NCBI GenBank assembly: GCA_002317325.1
Contig: DCJB01000040.1
Coordinates: forward strand, 1 to 18,803
DNA from: Bacteroidales bacterium UBA1711
GTDB taxonomy: Bacteria > Bacteroidota > Bacteroidia > Bacteroidales > P3
Length of the DNA: 18,803 nucleotides
Direction: 5' to 3'
The translations under genes and the position numbers were made by a program. Shown one piece after another: positions 4,720 to 11,971 of this stretch. Under the pieces are notes generated by a model. That model made no database searches, was not told the DNA's origin, and worked only from the letters and a program-made list of their open reading frames with translations. Numbering within the stretch: the stretch's first letter is position 1; every line of letters begins with the position of its first letter.

Positions 4720-7492
4720 GGAAGAAGAGCTGGCCGCGCTGCTTATCGAACTCGTACTCTCCAAACTCTCCGAGGCCCGCACGGTTGATGACAAACTTAT
4801 AGTCGAGGTTCTTCACCACTACGGCTTCGACGTTGTACTGGTGGTGCTGTCCGATTTGGATTTCTTTGAAGACGAGTTTGGCCTTGTCAAGAATGTTGCC
4901 CTCGGGGTCGAAGGCGTTGTCGCGGTCGGGGAAGTCCTCCTTGTTGACCCGGCGCTGGTAGAGGAGGTTCATGGCCTCTTGCCACGAGATGGCGACGGGC
5001 TCTTTGTACCGCTCGTCTATGAGCATGGGTATTTCCATGCCGTTGATGATGGCTTGAACCTCGCCCTGCTGGGTGTTTATCATGGCCACATCAACGAATC
5101 CTTCGTCATGGACGATGTAGGCGCGCTCGCGGAAGTTGGTATCGACAGGCGCATTGACAAGGTCGATATAGGTGCCGTCTTCGTTCTGCTTGATGAGTGC
5201 GGTGTCGGAGGTGAGGTTGTTGATCACCCGTTTGGAGACGAAGTCGGAGCGGAGAATGAGGAACTCTATGCGGCGGTTGAGTTGGTGGGCGGCTTCTTGG
5301 TGTTCCTTGGAGGGGAGGGTGGCTATGTAGTCGCAGGTGAGGGTGGTGCCGGCGGAGAAGGTGTAGGGCACGCCGCCAACGACGATGACCACGTCGCGGT
5401 CAAGCGTGCGGGGGACGCGCTCGCCGTAGCCTTTGGCCACCATGCGGTCGGGTTCTACGCCGCGGCTGGCCAAATAGTCCACCACGCTTTGGGCACGACG
5501 TTGGGAGAGGGTGTCGTTGGTGAGTCCGACGAAGGGACGGCAGTCGGTGTGGGCGCGGATTTCAACCACAATGCCGGGGTTGTTGACCATCACGAGGTAG
5601 AGGTCCATAAGGGAGTCCATGAACTCGTCTTTGATGTCCCATTTGGATAGGTCGTAGCGTATCTCGGGCAGGACCACGGCCTGCTTGGGGACTGGCTCCA
5701 TGCGGTAGTCGTGAACGATGGACTTATCTACGTTGTACCCTTTGGTGCTTTCGGAGCCTTCGAGGCTGAAGTAATCGACTTTGGAGAGGTACATCTTATA
5801 GACCACCTGGCCGTGCACTTGGGTATCGTCGAATTTGTAAAAGCCTTTGCGGTCGGTGTAGGTCTCAGCCTCGGAGCCGTCGGAACCCACTATCCGCACC
5901 TTGGCGCCTTTGACCAACTGCATGGATTTCTCATCACGGACGGTGCCCTCGATGGTGTAGAGCAGTGGGGGCAGCTCAAAACTGAAGAGGTTGAGCGTGG
6001 GCAAGGGTACTCGTTTGCCTTTTTTGTCGGTATTTTTGTTGAAGGGGTCGTCGAAGGGGCGGTTGGAGGAGAAGTAGCCGCGCTCGAGGGCGCGGTTGCC
6101 CTCGTTCTCGGGGTAGAAGATTATGCACTGCTCGTCGTAGGAGGAGTTGATGGGGACTCCGAGGTTCTTTGGCTTGGAGGGGAGGCGGTGGGCTATGTTG
6201 GTGCAGAAGAGGTCGTAGCCGCCGATGCCGGGCAAGCCGTTGGATGAGAAGTAAAGGGTGGTGTCGTCGAATAGTACGGGGAAGGCTTCGCGACCGGGGG
6301 TGTTTAGCACAGGCCCCATGTTGACGGGCTTGCCAAAGTCATCGGCCAGCGACTTGCGTGTGGCCTTGTATAGGTCGTAGTCGCCCTCGCCGCCGGGCAT
6401 ATCGGAACTGAAGTAAAGCGTCAGCCCGTCGCGGCTGATGGCGGGGTAGAGGTAGTTGTAGGAGGTGTCGCCCAGTTCGATGCGGACGGGGGTGGCCCAT
6501 TCGCCGGGAGCCACCTCTTCGGCGGGTTTCTCCTCGGGCTGGCCATCGTCTTTGCCGTCTTTCTTGCCGCCTTTCTTGCCGGCGGCTTTCTTGTCAGCAG
6601 CCTGTTTGGCGGGCGACTTCTTCTTGGCGGTGGTTTTCTTCTTCTTTTTGTTGTCGGCCACGGCTTTGGATGTGGTGTAGATGGCGCAGCTGTTCTTCTC
6701 ATGCTCTACGATTTTGCAGCGCGAGAAGTAGAGGGTGTTGCCGTCGGGCGAGAAGCAGGCCTCGCCTTCGTTGCTGGAGGTGTTGATTTTTCCCGTCTTG
6801 TCCCAAGGTTCGGGCGTGGTAGTCCAGTTGCCGTTGCGGTCCTGATAGACGGTGTAGAGGGACGAAAAGTTCTGGCCTGTCCACACGTCCTTTCCGTCAG
6901 CGTCGTCAATGCCGTAGCGCGAGGTGGAGAAGACCAGCACGTTGGTGTCGTCGCCGAGGAAGCGGGGCGACCAGTCGTTGTAGTCGGTGTTCCAATCGGC
7001 CAGTTTGGTGATGACGTGGCGGCTGCGGTCTGCTGCCCAACGGGTGACATCGATGAGCGACTTCTTGCGTTCTATGCCCAGTTTGTCGTTGGGTTGGAGT
7101 TGGAGGAACTTGTCGTAGTAGGCGTCGGCTTCGTCGAACTGCCCGTTGAAACGGCACATTTCGGCCATGTAGAAGTAGAGCTTGGGCTCGGTGTTGTAGT
7201 AGCCGGCCTGGATGAGGCGGTTATAGGTGTGCTGCGCCTTCGGGTAGTTATAGACCAAGCGGTAGCACTCGCCGACTTGGAAATAGATTCGGTTCTTTTC
7301 GGCGTTGTTGCCCGAGATTTTGTCGTAGGCTTCAAGGTAGCTGTCAAGTGCCAGCAGATACTGCTTGTTGCGGAACTGGGCATCGGCCGTGCTGGCCGCG
7401 CTGCGGGTGGAGGTGGTGCTCTGTGCCACGGCGGCGCCTGCCATGAGAAGTGCCACAAAGAGGAACGCTAAACCTTTTTTTACCGTTTTCAT
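4709..7492 (-). CDS. PorE-like multidomain OmpA-family protein with C-terminal retropepsin-like domain
   Basis: Predicted protein of 927 residues. The ATG at 7492 is chosen because it starts a clean signal peptide (charged MKTVKK, hydrophobic core, cleavage after AVA at about 23; no lipobox Cys). Domains in order: TPR-like helices (about 35-140), PD40/WD40-like repeats (about 160-480, with motifs such as SPDGNTLYFSR and DGLTLYFSSD) interrupted by a Lys-rich segment (281-327), a carboxypeptidase-regulatory-like beta-sandwich (about 513-600), and an OmpA peptidoglycan-binding domain (about 610-748; HTD, SQRRAQSVVDYL, NRRIEF). The order TPR-propeller-sandwich-OmpA is that of PorE of the type IX secretion system, but related proteins exist with other roles. 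The last 115 or so residues form an extra domain that I read as retropepsin-like with an altered active site. Likely anchors an outer-membrane complex to peptidoglycan. Lies just upstream of miaA in transcription order. Confidence 0.88.
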   Translation of the reverse strand: MKTVKKGLAFLFVALLMAGAAVAQSTTSTRSAASTADAQFRNKQYLLALDSYLEAYDKISGNNAEKNRIYFQVGECYRLVYNYPKAQHTYNRLIQAGYYNTEPKLYFYMAEMCRFNGQFDEADAYYDKFLQLQPNDKLGIERKKSLIDVTRWAADRSRHVITKLADWNTDYNDWSPRFLGDDTNVLVFSTSRYGIDDADGKDVWTGQNFSSLYTVYQDRNGNWTTTPEPWDKTGKINTSSNEGEACFSPDGNTLYFSRCKIVEHEKNSCAIYTTSKAVADNKKKKKTTAKKKSPAKQAADKKAAGKKGGKKDGKDDGQPEEKPAEEVAPGEWATPVRIELGDTSYNYLYPAISRDGLTLYFSSDMPGGEGDYDLYKATRKSLADDFGKPVNMGPVLNTPGREAFPVLFDDTTLYFSSNGLPGIGGYDLFCTNIAHRLPSKPKNLGVPINSSYDEQCIIFYPENEGNRALERGYFSSNRPFDDPFNKNTDKKGKRVPLPTLNLFSFELPPLLYTIEGTVRDEKSMQLVKGAKVRIVGSDGSEAETYTDRKGFYKFDDTQVHGQVVYKMYLSKVDYFSLEGSESTKGYNVDKSIVHDYRMEPVPKQAVVLPEIRYDLSKWDIKDEFMDSLMDLYLVMVNNPGIVVEIRAHTDCRPFVGLTNDTLSQRRAQSVVDYLASRGVEPDRMVAKGYGERVPRTLDRDVVIVVGGVPYTFSAGTTLTCDYIATLPSKEHQEAAHQLNRRIEFLILRSDFVSKRVINNLTSDTALIKQNEDGTYIDLVNAPVDTNFRERAYIVHDEGFVDVAMINTQQGEVQAIINGMEIPMLIDERYKEPVAISWQEAMNLLYQRRVNKEDFPDRDNAFDPEGNILDKAKLVFKEIQIGQHHQYNVEAVVVKNLDYKFVINRAGLGEFGEYEFDKQRGQLFFLDD

Positions 7493-7616
7493 GTATTTGC
7501 AGTTGTTTTGTTCGGTTTGTGTAAATACAGCAATCACAGCACATTGTGGATAAAAAGGAATGCCCGCAACGTGCTTTACCAAGTTGCTAAATTACGCTTT
7601 TTTTTTGGATAATTGG

Positions 7617-7663
7617 AAAAAAAGTGCGGCAGCGTGTGCGAGAGGGCGGACTTTGGTCGCTGC
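7617..7663 (-). terminator. Possible intrinsic terminator after the DUF1343 gene
   Basis: GCAGCG and CGCTGC (7658-7663 and 7629-7634) form a 6-bp stem with a long 23-base loop, followed on the minus strand by CGCAC and seven T residues (7623-7617). It lies 22 bases beyond the DUF1343 stop and before the PorE-like gene. The long loop makes it weak, but placement and T-run fit the end of the M23-trmD-clpP-dut-DUF1343 unit. I saw no convincing promoter for the PorE-like gene in the remaining bases up to 7493. Confidence 0.35.
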
Positions 7664-7684
7664 AGGGGGTGACGTGTCGGCGGC

Positions 7685-8869
7685 TCAGGGGTAGAGTAGG
7701 TAGTGCTGGCGCAGCTCTTTGAACTGGGTGAGGGCGGGCTTCCACGAGGCCCGAATCTCGCTCTCCGAAGCACCGCGTTCCAACTGGATGCGCAGTGAGT
7801 CGGTGCCGGCGAGCCGGTCGAAGAAACCGTTTTTGAGGAAGAATTGGCCTTTGCGCGTCAGCTGGTACAGGGTTTGCAGATAGGAGAGGTCTATTCGCGA
7901 CGGTGCGTTTGCAGTGCGTAGGTCAAACCCGAAGTGGTTTGGAATGATGTTGGTCGCCCAACATTTTAGTCCGGCAAAACTGAACCGTGCGTTATAGTCT
8001 ATCACGCTGCAGCGGTCTATCGGAATCCCGATGGCTTCAAAAGGGTAGGGCGTCCCGCGGCCGACGCTTACCGTGGTGCCCTCAAAGAGGCAGAGCGAGG
8101 GGTAGAGGGCTATGGACTGCGGTGTGCGCAGGTTTGGCGACGGAGGCACGGGCAGCACTACGCTGCGACAGAAGAGTGAGTCGTGGCGGTAGCCGGCCAT
8201 GGGATAGACTGCGCAGCGGCACTGTGTGCCGTTTTTGAGCCACCCCTCGCCGTTGATCATCTGCGAGTATTCGCCTAAGGTCATGCCGTAAACCACCGGC
8301 ACGGGGTGCATTCCGACAAAGGAGCGGAAGGCGGTATCGAGAACTGGGCCATCTACGTAGTGGCCGTTGGGGTTGGGGCGGTCGAGGACGGCTAACAGCA
8401 CATCGTTTTCGGCACAGGCCTCCATGACGTAGTGGAGGGTGCTGACGTAGGTGTAGAAGCGGCAGCCCACGTCCTGAAGGTCGAAGAGGACAAGCCCGAT
8501 GCCCTTGAGTTGGGCGGGTGTGGGCTTCTTGTTGTCGCCATAGAGCGACACGATGGGGATGCCGGTGGCGGAGTCTTTGGAGTCAGGAACCCGTATGCCC
8601 GCTTCGGCGGTGCCGCGGAAGCCGTGTTCGGGGCAGAAAATGGTGGTCACTCGCACCCCGCGGGCCAAAAGGGTATCGACCAGATGGATGCCCTCGACGA
8701 GGGAACTCTGGTTGGCCACTACCGCCACATTCATGCCTTGCAGGGGGGCGAGGTTGCGGTGCAGAAACACCTCCGCACCGGTGTAGAATGGCTTGGCGGG
8801 CTGCTGCGACTGGGCGGCGGGCAGGAAGCCCAGCACCGCGGCGAGGGCTATGAGGAATAGCCGTTTCAT
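7685..8869 (-). CDS. DUF1343 protein, NamZ-type exo-beta-N-acetylmuramidase
   Basis: Predicted protein of 394 residues with a signal peptide (MKRLFLIALAAVLGFLPAAQSQ), so exported. DUF1343 proteins are now known as NamZ-type exo-N-acetylmuramidases, which release MurNAc from the non-reducing ends of peptidoglycan fragments; that is family knowledge, not read from the sequence. Recognisable conserved segments are VAVVANQSS, the CPEHGFRG motif (79-86, likely to contribute the catalytic Glu), the DLQDVGCRFYTYVSTL block, DRPNPNG, and LFEGTTVSVGRGTPYPF. Length is typical. The start lies 3 bases after the dut stop, in the same transcription unit as an M23 peptidase, so wall turnover or recycling is a sensible role. 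Confidence 0.88.
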   Translation of the reverse strand: MKRLFLIALAAVLGFLPAAQSQQPAKPFYTGAEVFLHRNLAPLQGMNVAVVANQSSLVEGIHLVDTLLARGVRVTTIFCPEHGFRGTAEAGIRVPDSKDSATGIPIVSLYGDNKKPTPAQLKGIGLVLFDLQDVGCRFYTYVSTLHYVMEACAENDVLLAVLDRPNPNGHYVDGPVLDTAFRSFVGMHPVPVVYGMTLGEYSQMINGEGWLKNGTQCRCAVYPMAGYRHDSLFCRSVVLPVPPSPNLRTPQSIALYPSLCLFEGTTVSVGRGTPYPFEAIGIPIDRCSVIDYNARFSFAGLKCWATNIIPNHFGFDLRTANAPSRIDLSYLQTLYQLTRKGQFFLKNGFFDRLAGTDSLRIQLERGASESEIRASWKPALTQFKELRQHYLLYP

Positions 8870-8872
8870 GGG

Positions 8873-9307
8873 TCAGACGCCTGTGTGTCCGAAGCCGCCG
8901 GCTCCGCGGGCGGTGTCGGAAAGCTGTTCCACTTCGATGAGTTCGGCCTGTTCGTGGCGAGCCACCACCATTTGGGCTATGCGCTCGCCGTCGTTCACCA
9001 CAAAGGGGTCGGGCGACAGGTTGATGAGCAAGACGCAGAGCTCGCCGCGGTAGTCGGCATCAATGGTGCCCGGCGAGTTGAGGACGGTGACCCCCTTCTT
9101 GAGGGCGAGGCCGCTGCGGGGTCGAATCTGCGCCTCGAAGCCGGCGGGCAGCTCGATGAAGAGCCCCGTCTTCAGCAGCGAGCGCTGCAGCGGTTGGAGC
9201 GTCACGGGACCGTCGGGCAGATAGGCCCGCAGGTCGAGACCTGCCGAGAGTGCCGTCTCGTAGCGGGGCAGCGGGTGGTGGGAGGTGTTGATTATCTTAA
9301 TTTTCAT
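8873..9307 (-). CDS. dut: Deoxyuridine 5'-triphosphate nucleotidohydrolase (dUTPase)
   Basis: Predicted protein of 144 residues, the standard size of trimeric dUTPases. It hydrolyses dUTP to dUMP and pyrophosphate, keeping uracil out of DNA and feeding dTMP synthesis. All five family motifs are present: AGLDLRA (22-28), PRSGLA (63-68), GTIDADYRGE (80-89, with the catalytic Asp), GERIAQMVV (107-115) and RGAGGFGHTG (134-143). In motif 5 the usual G-S-T-G is G-H-T-G, a minor variation. The gene sits 14 bases after clpP and 3 bases before the DUF1343 gene, consistent with co-transcription. Confidence 0.96.
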   Translation of the reverse strand: MKIKIINTSHHPLPRYETALSAGLDLRAYLPDGPVTLQPLQRSLLKTGLFIELPAGFEAQIRPRSGLALKKGVTVLNSPGTIDADYRGELCVLLINLSPDPFVVNDGERIAQMVVARHEQAELIEVEQLSDTARGAGGFGHTGV

Positions 9308-9321
9308 GGCCGTGCGGGTGG

Positions 9322-9996
9322 TCAGGATTGGGCGGGTTTGCGGGTGAGCACTTCGTCAATCATGCCGTACTCCATGGCTTCGTTTGCGGTGAACCAATGG
9401 TCGCGGTCGCTGTCGGCATAGACCTTGTCGTAGTCCTGGCCGCTGTGCTTGGCAATGATTTCGTACAGCTCTTTTTTGAGCTTCTGAATCTCGCGGCAGG
9501 TAATCTCCATGTCGCTGGCCTGGCCTTCGGCGCCGCCCATGGGCTGATGAATCATCACGCGGCTGTGGGGCAGGGCGCAGCGCATACCCTTCTCGCCCGC
9601 ACAGAGCAGCACGCTGGCCATCGAGGCGGCGAGGCCGGTGCAGATGGTGGCAATTTTGGGCTGTATGTACTGCATGGTGTCGTATATGCCCAAACCGGCA
9701 TATACCGAGCCTCCGGGCGAGTTGAGGTAGATTTGGATGTCTTTGGAACTATCAACGCTCTCCAAGAAAAGGAGCTGGGCCTGGATGACGTTGGCGGTGT
9801 AGTCGTCAATGGCGGTGCCGAGGAAGATGATGCGGTCCATCATCAGGCGGCTGAAGACGTCCATTTGTGCCACGTTGAGCTGCCGCTCCTCAACGATGTA
9901 GGGGGTCAGCGAGTTGTTGATGGCCGAGGTGTACTGGGCCAGGGAGGTGCTGCTGATGCCGCGGTGGCGGGTGGCGTATTTTTCAAATTCGTTCAT
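9322..9996 (-). CDS. clpP: ATP-dependent Clp protease proteolytic subunit
   Basis: Predicted protein of 224 residues. The catalytic triad is visible: Ser125 in GLAASMASVLL, His150 in MIHQPMGG, and Asp199 in DSDRDHWF, with the same spacing (25 and 49 residues) as in the Escherichia coli enzyme. The oxyanion and handle segments (NSPGGSVYAGLGIYDTMQYI, then KKELYEIIAKHSGQ) are also normal. It forms a tetradecameric chamber that degrades proteins unfolded by ClpX or related ATPases in the cytoplasm. No clpX lies within this window; the neighbours are trmD upstream and dut downstream in the transcription unit. Confidence 0.97.
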   Translation of the reverse strand: MNEFEKYATRHRGISSTSLAQYTSAINNSLTPYIVEERQLNVAQMDVFSRLMMDRIIFLGTAIDDYTANVIQAQLLFLESVDSSKDIQIYLNSPGGSVYAGLGIYDTMQYIQPKIATICTGLAASMASVLLCAGEKGMRCALPHSRVMIHQPMGGAEGQASDMEITCREIQKLKKELYEIIAKHSGQDYDKVYADSDRDHWFTANEAMEYGMIDEVLTRKPAQS

Positions 9997-10033
9997 ATCG
10001 TTTGTTGTTGTCGGTTGTCTGATGGGTGATGAC

Positions 10034-10717
10034 TCATGGGGTGCCGCCGAGCAGACCGGGGCGGCGGCGGCGGGTGCGCTCTACCGCCTGTTCGTATCGC
10101 CACTGCTCAATTTTGGCGTGGTTGCCGCTGAGTAGCACGTCGGGCACCCTCCAGCCTCGGAACTCGGGGGGACGGGTGTATTCCGGCGGAGCCACCAAGC
10201 CGTCCTGGAAGGAGTCCCCGAGGGCCGACTGCTCGTCGCCGATTACGCCGGGGATGAGCCGCACCACGGTGTCGGCAATGACGGCGGCGGCCAGCTCGCC
10301 TCCGGTGAGGACGTAGTCGCCGATGGAAATCTCTCTCGTGATGAAGTGCTCGCGGAGGCGCTCGTCAACCCCTTTGTAGTGGCCGCAGAGGATGATGAGG
10401 TTCTCGCATAGCGAGAGGGTGTTGGCCATGGGCTGCGAGAGCAGCTCGCCGTCGGGGGCGGTGTAGATGACTTCGTCGTAGCGCCGCTGCGCTTGCAGCC
10501 CCTCTATGCAGTTGGCCAGCGGCTCCACGGCCATCACCATGCCGGCGCTGCCGCCGTAGGGATAGTCGTCAACGCTGCCATAGCGGGTGAGCGAATAGTC
10601 GTGCAGGTCGTGGAACACTATCTCGGCAAGCCCCTTTTTTTGGGCGCGCTTCATGATGGACTCTTCAAAGAACATCGTCATCATGTTGGGGAAGAGGGTG
10701 AGGATGTCGAGGCGCAT
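10034..10717 (-). CDS. trmD: tRNA (guanine-N1-)-methyltransferase
   Basis: Predicted protein of 227 residues, usual for the family. It methylates N1 of G37 in tRNAs with G36, using S-adenosylmethionine bound in a trefoil knot. Key motifs are LTLFP at the N-terminus, DDYPYGGSAGMVM (50-62), LCGHYKGVDER (110-120), SIGDYVLTGGE (131-141), GDSFQDGL containing the catalytic Asp, and YTRPPEFRGWRVPDVLLSGNH (positions 180-200). The C-terminal tail ends in an Arg-rich stretch ERTRRRRPGLL, common in the family. The gene lies 37 bases upstream of clpP and 48 bases downstream of the M23 peptidase gene. Confidence 0.97.
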   Translation of the reverse strand: MRLDILTLFPNMMTMFFEESIMKRAQKKGLAEIVFHDLHDYSLTRYGSVDDYPYGGSAGMVMAVEPLANCIEGLQAQRRYDEVIYTAPDGELLSQPMANTLSLCENLIILCGHYKGVDERLREHFITREISIGDYVLTGGELAAAVIADTVVRLIPGVIGDEQSALGDSFQDGLVAPPEYTRPPEFRGWRVPDVLLSGNHAKIEQWRYEQAVERTRRRRPGLLGGTP

Positions 10718-10765
10718 TATGCTTTTTGAGTCATGATGAGTGGATTGTCAAGAGTGCGCATCGGG

Positions 10766-11872
10766 TCAGCGGAGGCGGATTTTCTGCCCGATTTGGAGGA
10801 GGGAGGTCTCGCTGATGCCGTTCAGCTGGCAGAGGCGGCGGACGGTGGTGCCGTTGCGTTGGGCTATGCGGCCGAGGGTGTCGCCGCTGCGCACGCGGTA
10901 GTACTTGCCGTCGCCGCTGTAGCTCGACGAGCGGCTGCGGCCTTTGCTGCGGCCGTTCTGATAGGCGGTGCCGGGCTTGGATACCTTGCGGAATGAGTCG
11001 CGGGTGAGGGTGAGGGTGGGCGAGAGGAGGGTACGGGTCTCGCAGCTGATGACGTTCTCCGGGTTCATGGCGTTGCCTTGGTAGCGAATCTCGAAATGGA
11101 GGTGGCTGCCGTAGGAACGGCCGGTGTTGCCGCAGAGGCCTATGATGTCGCCCGCCTTCACGCGGGTGCCGGGTGAGACGTGGCGTTTGGAGAGGTGGGC
11201 GTAGTAGGTCTCTAAGCCGTTCTCGTGGCGGACTACAATGAGGTTGCCGTAGGAGCGGTTGTATTGCGAAAAGCGTACCACGCCGTCGAAGGCCGCGTAG
11301 ATGGGCTGCCCCTGGGGCATGGCGAGGTCCAGGCCGTAGTGGAAGCGGCGGCGGCGGGGGCCGAAGTGCGACGTGGGGCGTCCCAGCTCGGGGGTGGGAA
11401 AGACGAACATTTCGCCCTCTTGGGGGTTGGTGAGTTGGAGGGTGACGGGGTCGGAGAGGTCGCGGAGGTCGAGTTTGGGACTGTGAATCATGGTGGAGTC
11501 GCCGGCCATGAGGATTTCGTCCTCGCTCTCGGCTCCCTCGTCTTCGCGGTTGCCATAGACAAAGGGCATCACCTCCTCGTAGGTGGGAAAGGCGTAGGGG
11601 TCGTCCTCGTCACCGTCTATCAGGGGGTCGTCGTACTCTTCCCAAATGACCGACGTCTCGCTCTGAACGGTCTTGTTGGGGTCGTTGGGGTCGGTCTGGG
11701 CCTCGTCGAGGCGGCTCTGGTTCACGGGGGCCCCCTGCGGCTTGATGGCGTCAAACGAGGTGGGCTTTTTTTTGCTGTTCTTCTTAGCGTTGGGGTTGTG
11801 CGACTGGGCAAAGACGGTGCCGGGGAGTATCACACAGATAGCCAATATTGTGAGGTAGAGGAATTTCTTCAT
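10766..11872 (-). CDS. M23 family metallopeptidase with C-terminal LysM domain
   Basis: Predicted protein of 368 residues, a secreted or periplasmic peptidoglycan endopeptidase. The ATG at 11872 begins a signal peptide (MKKFLYLTILAICVILPGTVFAQS); a longer frame to 11926 would read through the promoter. After a low-complexity acidic linker (about 80-125, rich in D and E), the M23 LytM-type domain shows HYGLD (zinc ligands His178 and Asp182), AHL (226) and SHLHFEIR (His257, His259). The zinc and catalytic set looks complete, so it should be active. A LysM repeat (about 324-368, RVRSGDTLGRIAQRNGTTV) binds glycan chains. First gene of the run peptidase-trmD-clpP-dut-DUF1343, with a strong promoter immediately in front. 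Confidence 0.94.
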   Translation of the reverse strand: MKKFLYLTILAICVILPGTVFAQSHNPNAKKNSKKKPTSFDAIKPQGAPVNQSRLDEAQTDPNDPNKTVQSETSVIWEEYDDPLIDGDEDDPYAFPTYEEVMPFVYGNREDEGAESEDEILMAGDSTMIHSPKLDLRDLSDPVTLQLTNPQEGEMFVFPTPELGRPTSHFGPRRRRFHYGLDLAMPQGQPIYAAFDGVVRFSQYNRSYGNLIVVRHENGLETYYAHLSKRHVSPGTRVKAGDIIGLCGNTGRSYGSHLHFEIRYQGNAMNPENVISCETRTLLSPTLTLTRDSFRKVSKPGTAYQNGRSKGRSRSSSYSGDGKYYRVRSGDTLGRIAQRNGTTVRRLCQLNGISETSLLQIGQKIRLR

Positions 11873-11882
11873 AACTGTTCTG

Positions 11883-11913
11883 CAAAGATACGAAAAAAAA
11901 ACAGACTGGCAAA
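11883..11913 (-). promoter_or_regulatory. Canonical Bacteroidota promoter of the M23 peptidase gene
   Basis: On the minus strand TTTG (11913-11910), then exactly 19 bases, then TATCTTTG (11890-11883). This matches the Bacteroidota sigma-70-type consensus TTTG-N19-TAnnTTTG completely. The ATG at 11872 is only 10 bases beyond the -7 element, so the transcript would have a leader of just a few bases. Confidence 0.82.
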
Positions 11914-11971
11914 ATCTAATTGCCAATTACCTAAGGGTTAGACCAGTAGTCTGTGGGTAGCTGTCCCGCTT

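Noticed and set aside
4673..5650. 325-codon plus-strand open frame
   Set aside because: Antisense shadow of the PorE-like gene, low-complexity V/G/E-rich translation, no recognisable domain.
11940..11952. Small hairpin between the TolC-type gene and the M23 promoter
   Set aside because: Only a 4-bp stem (AGAC/GTCT) with no T-tract; too weak to call a terminator.
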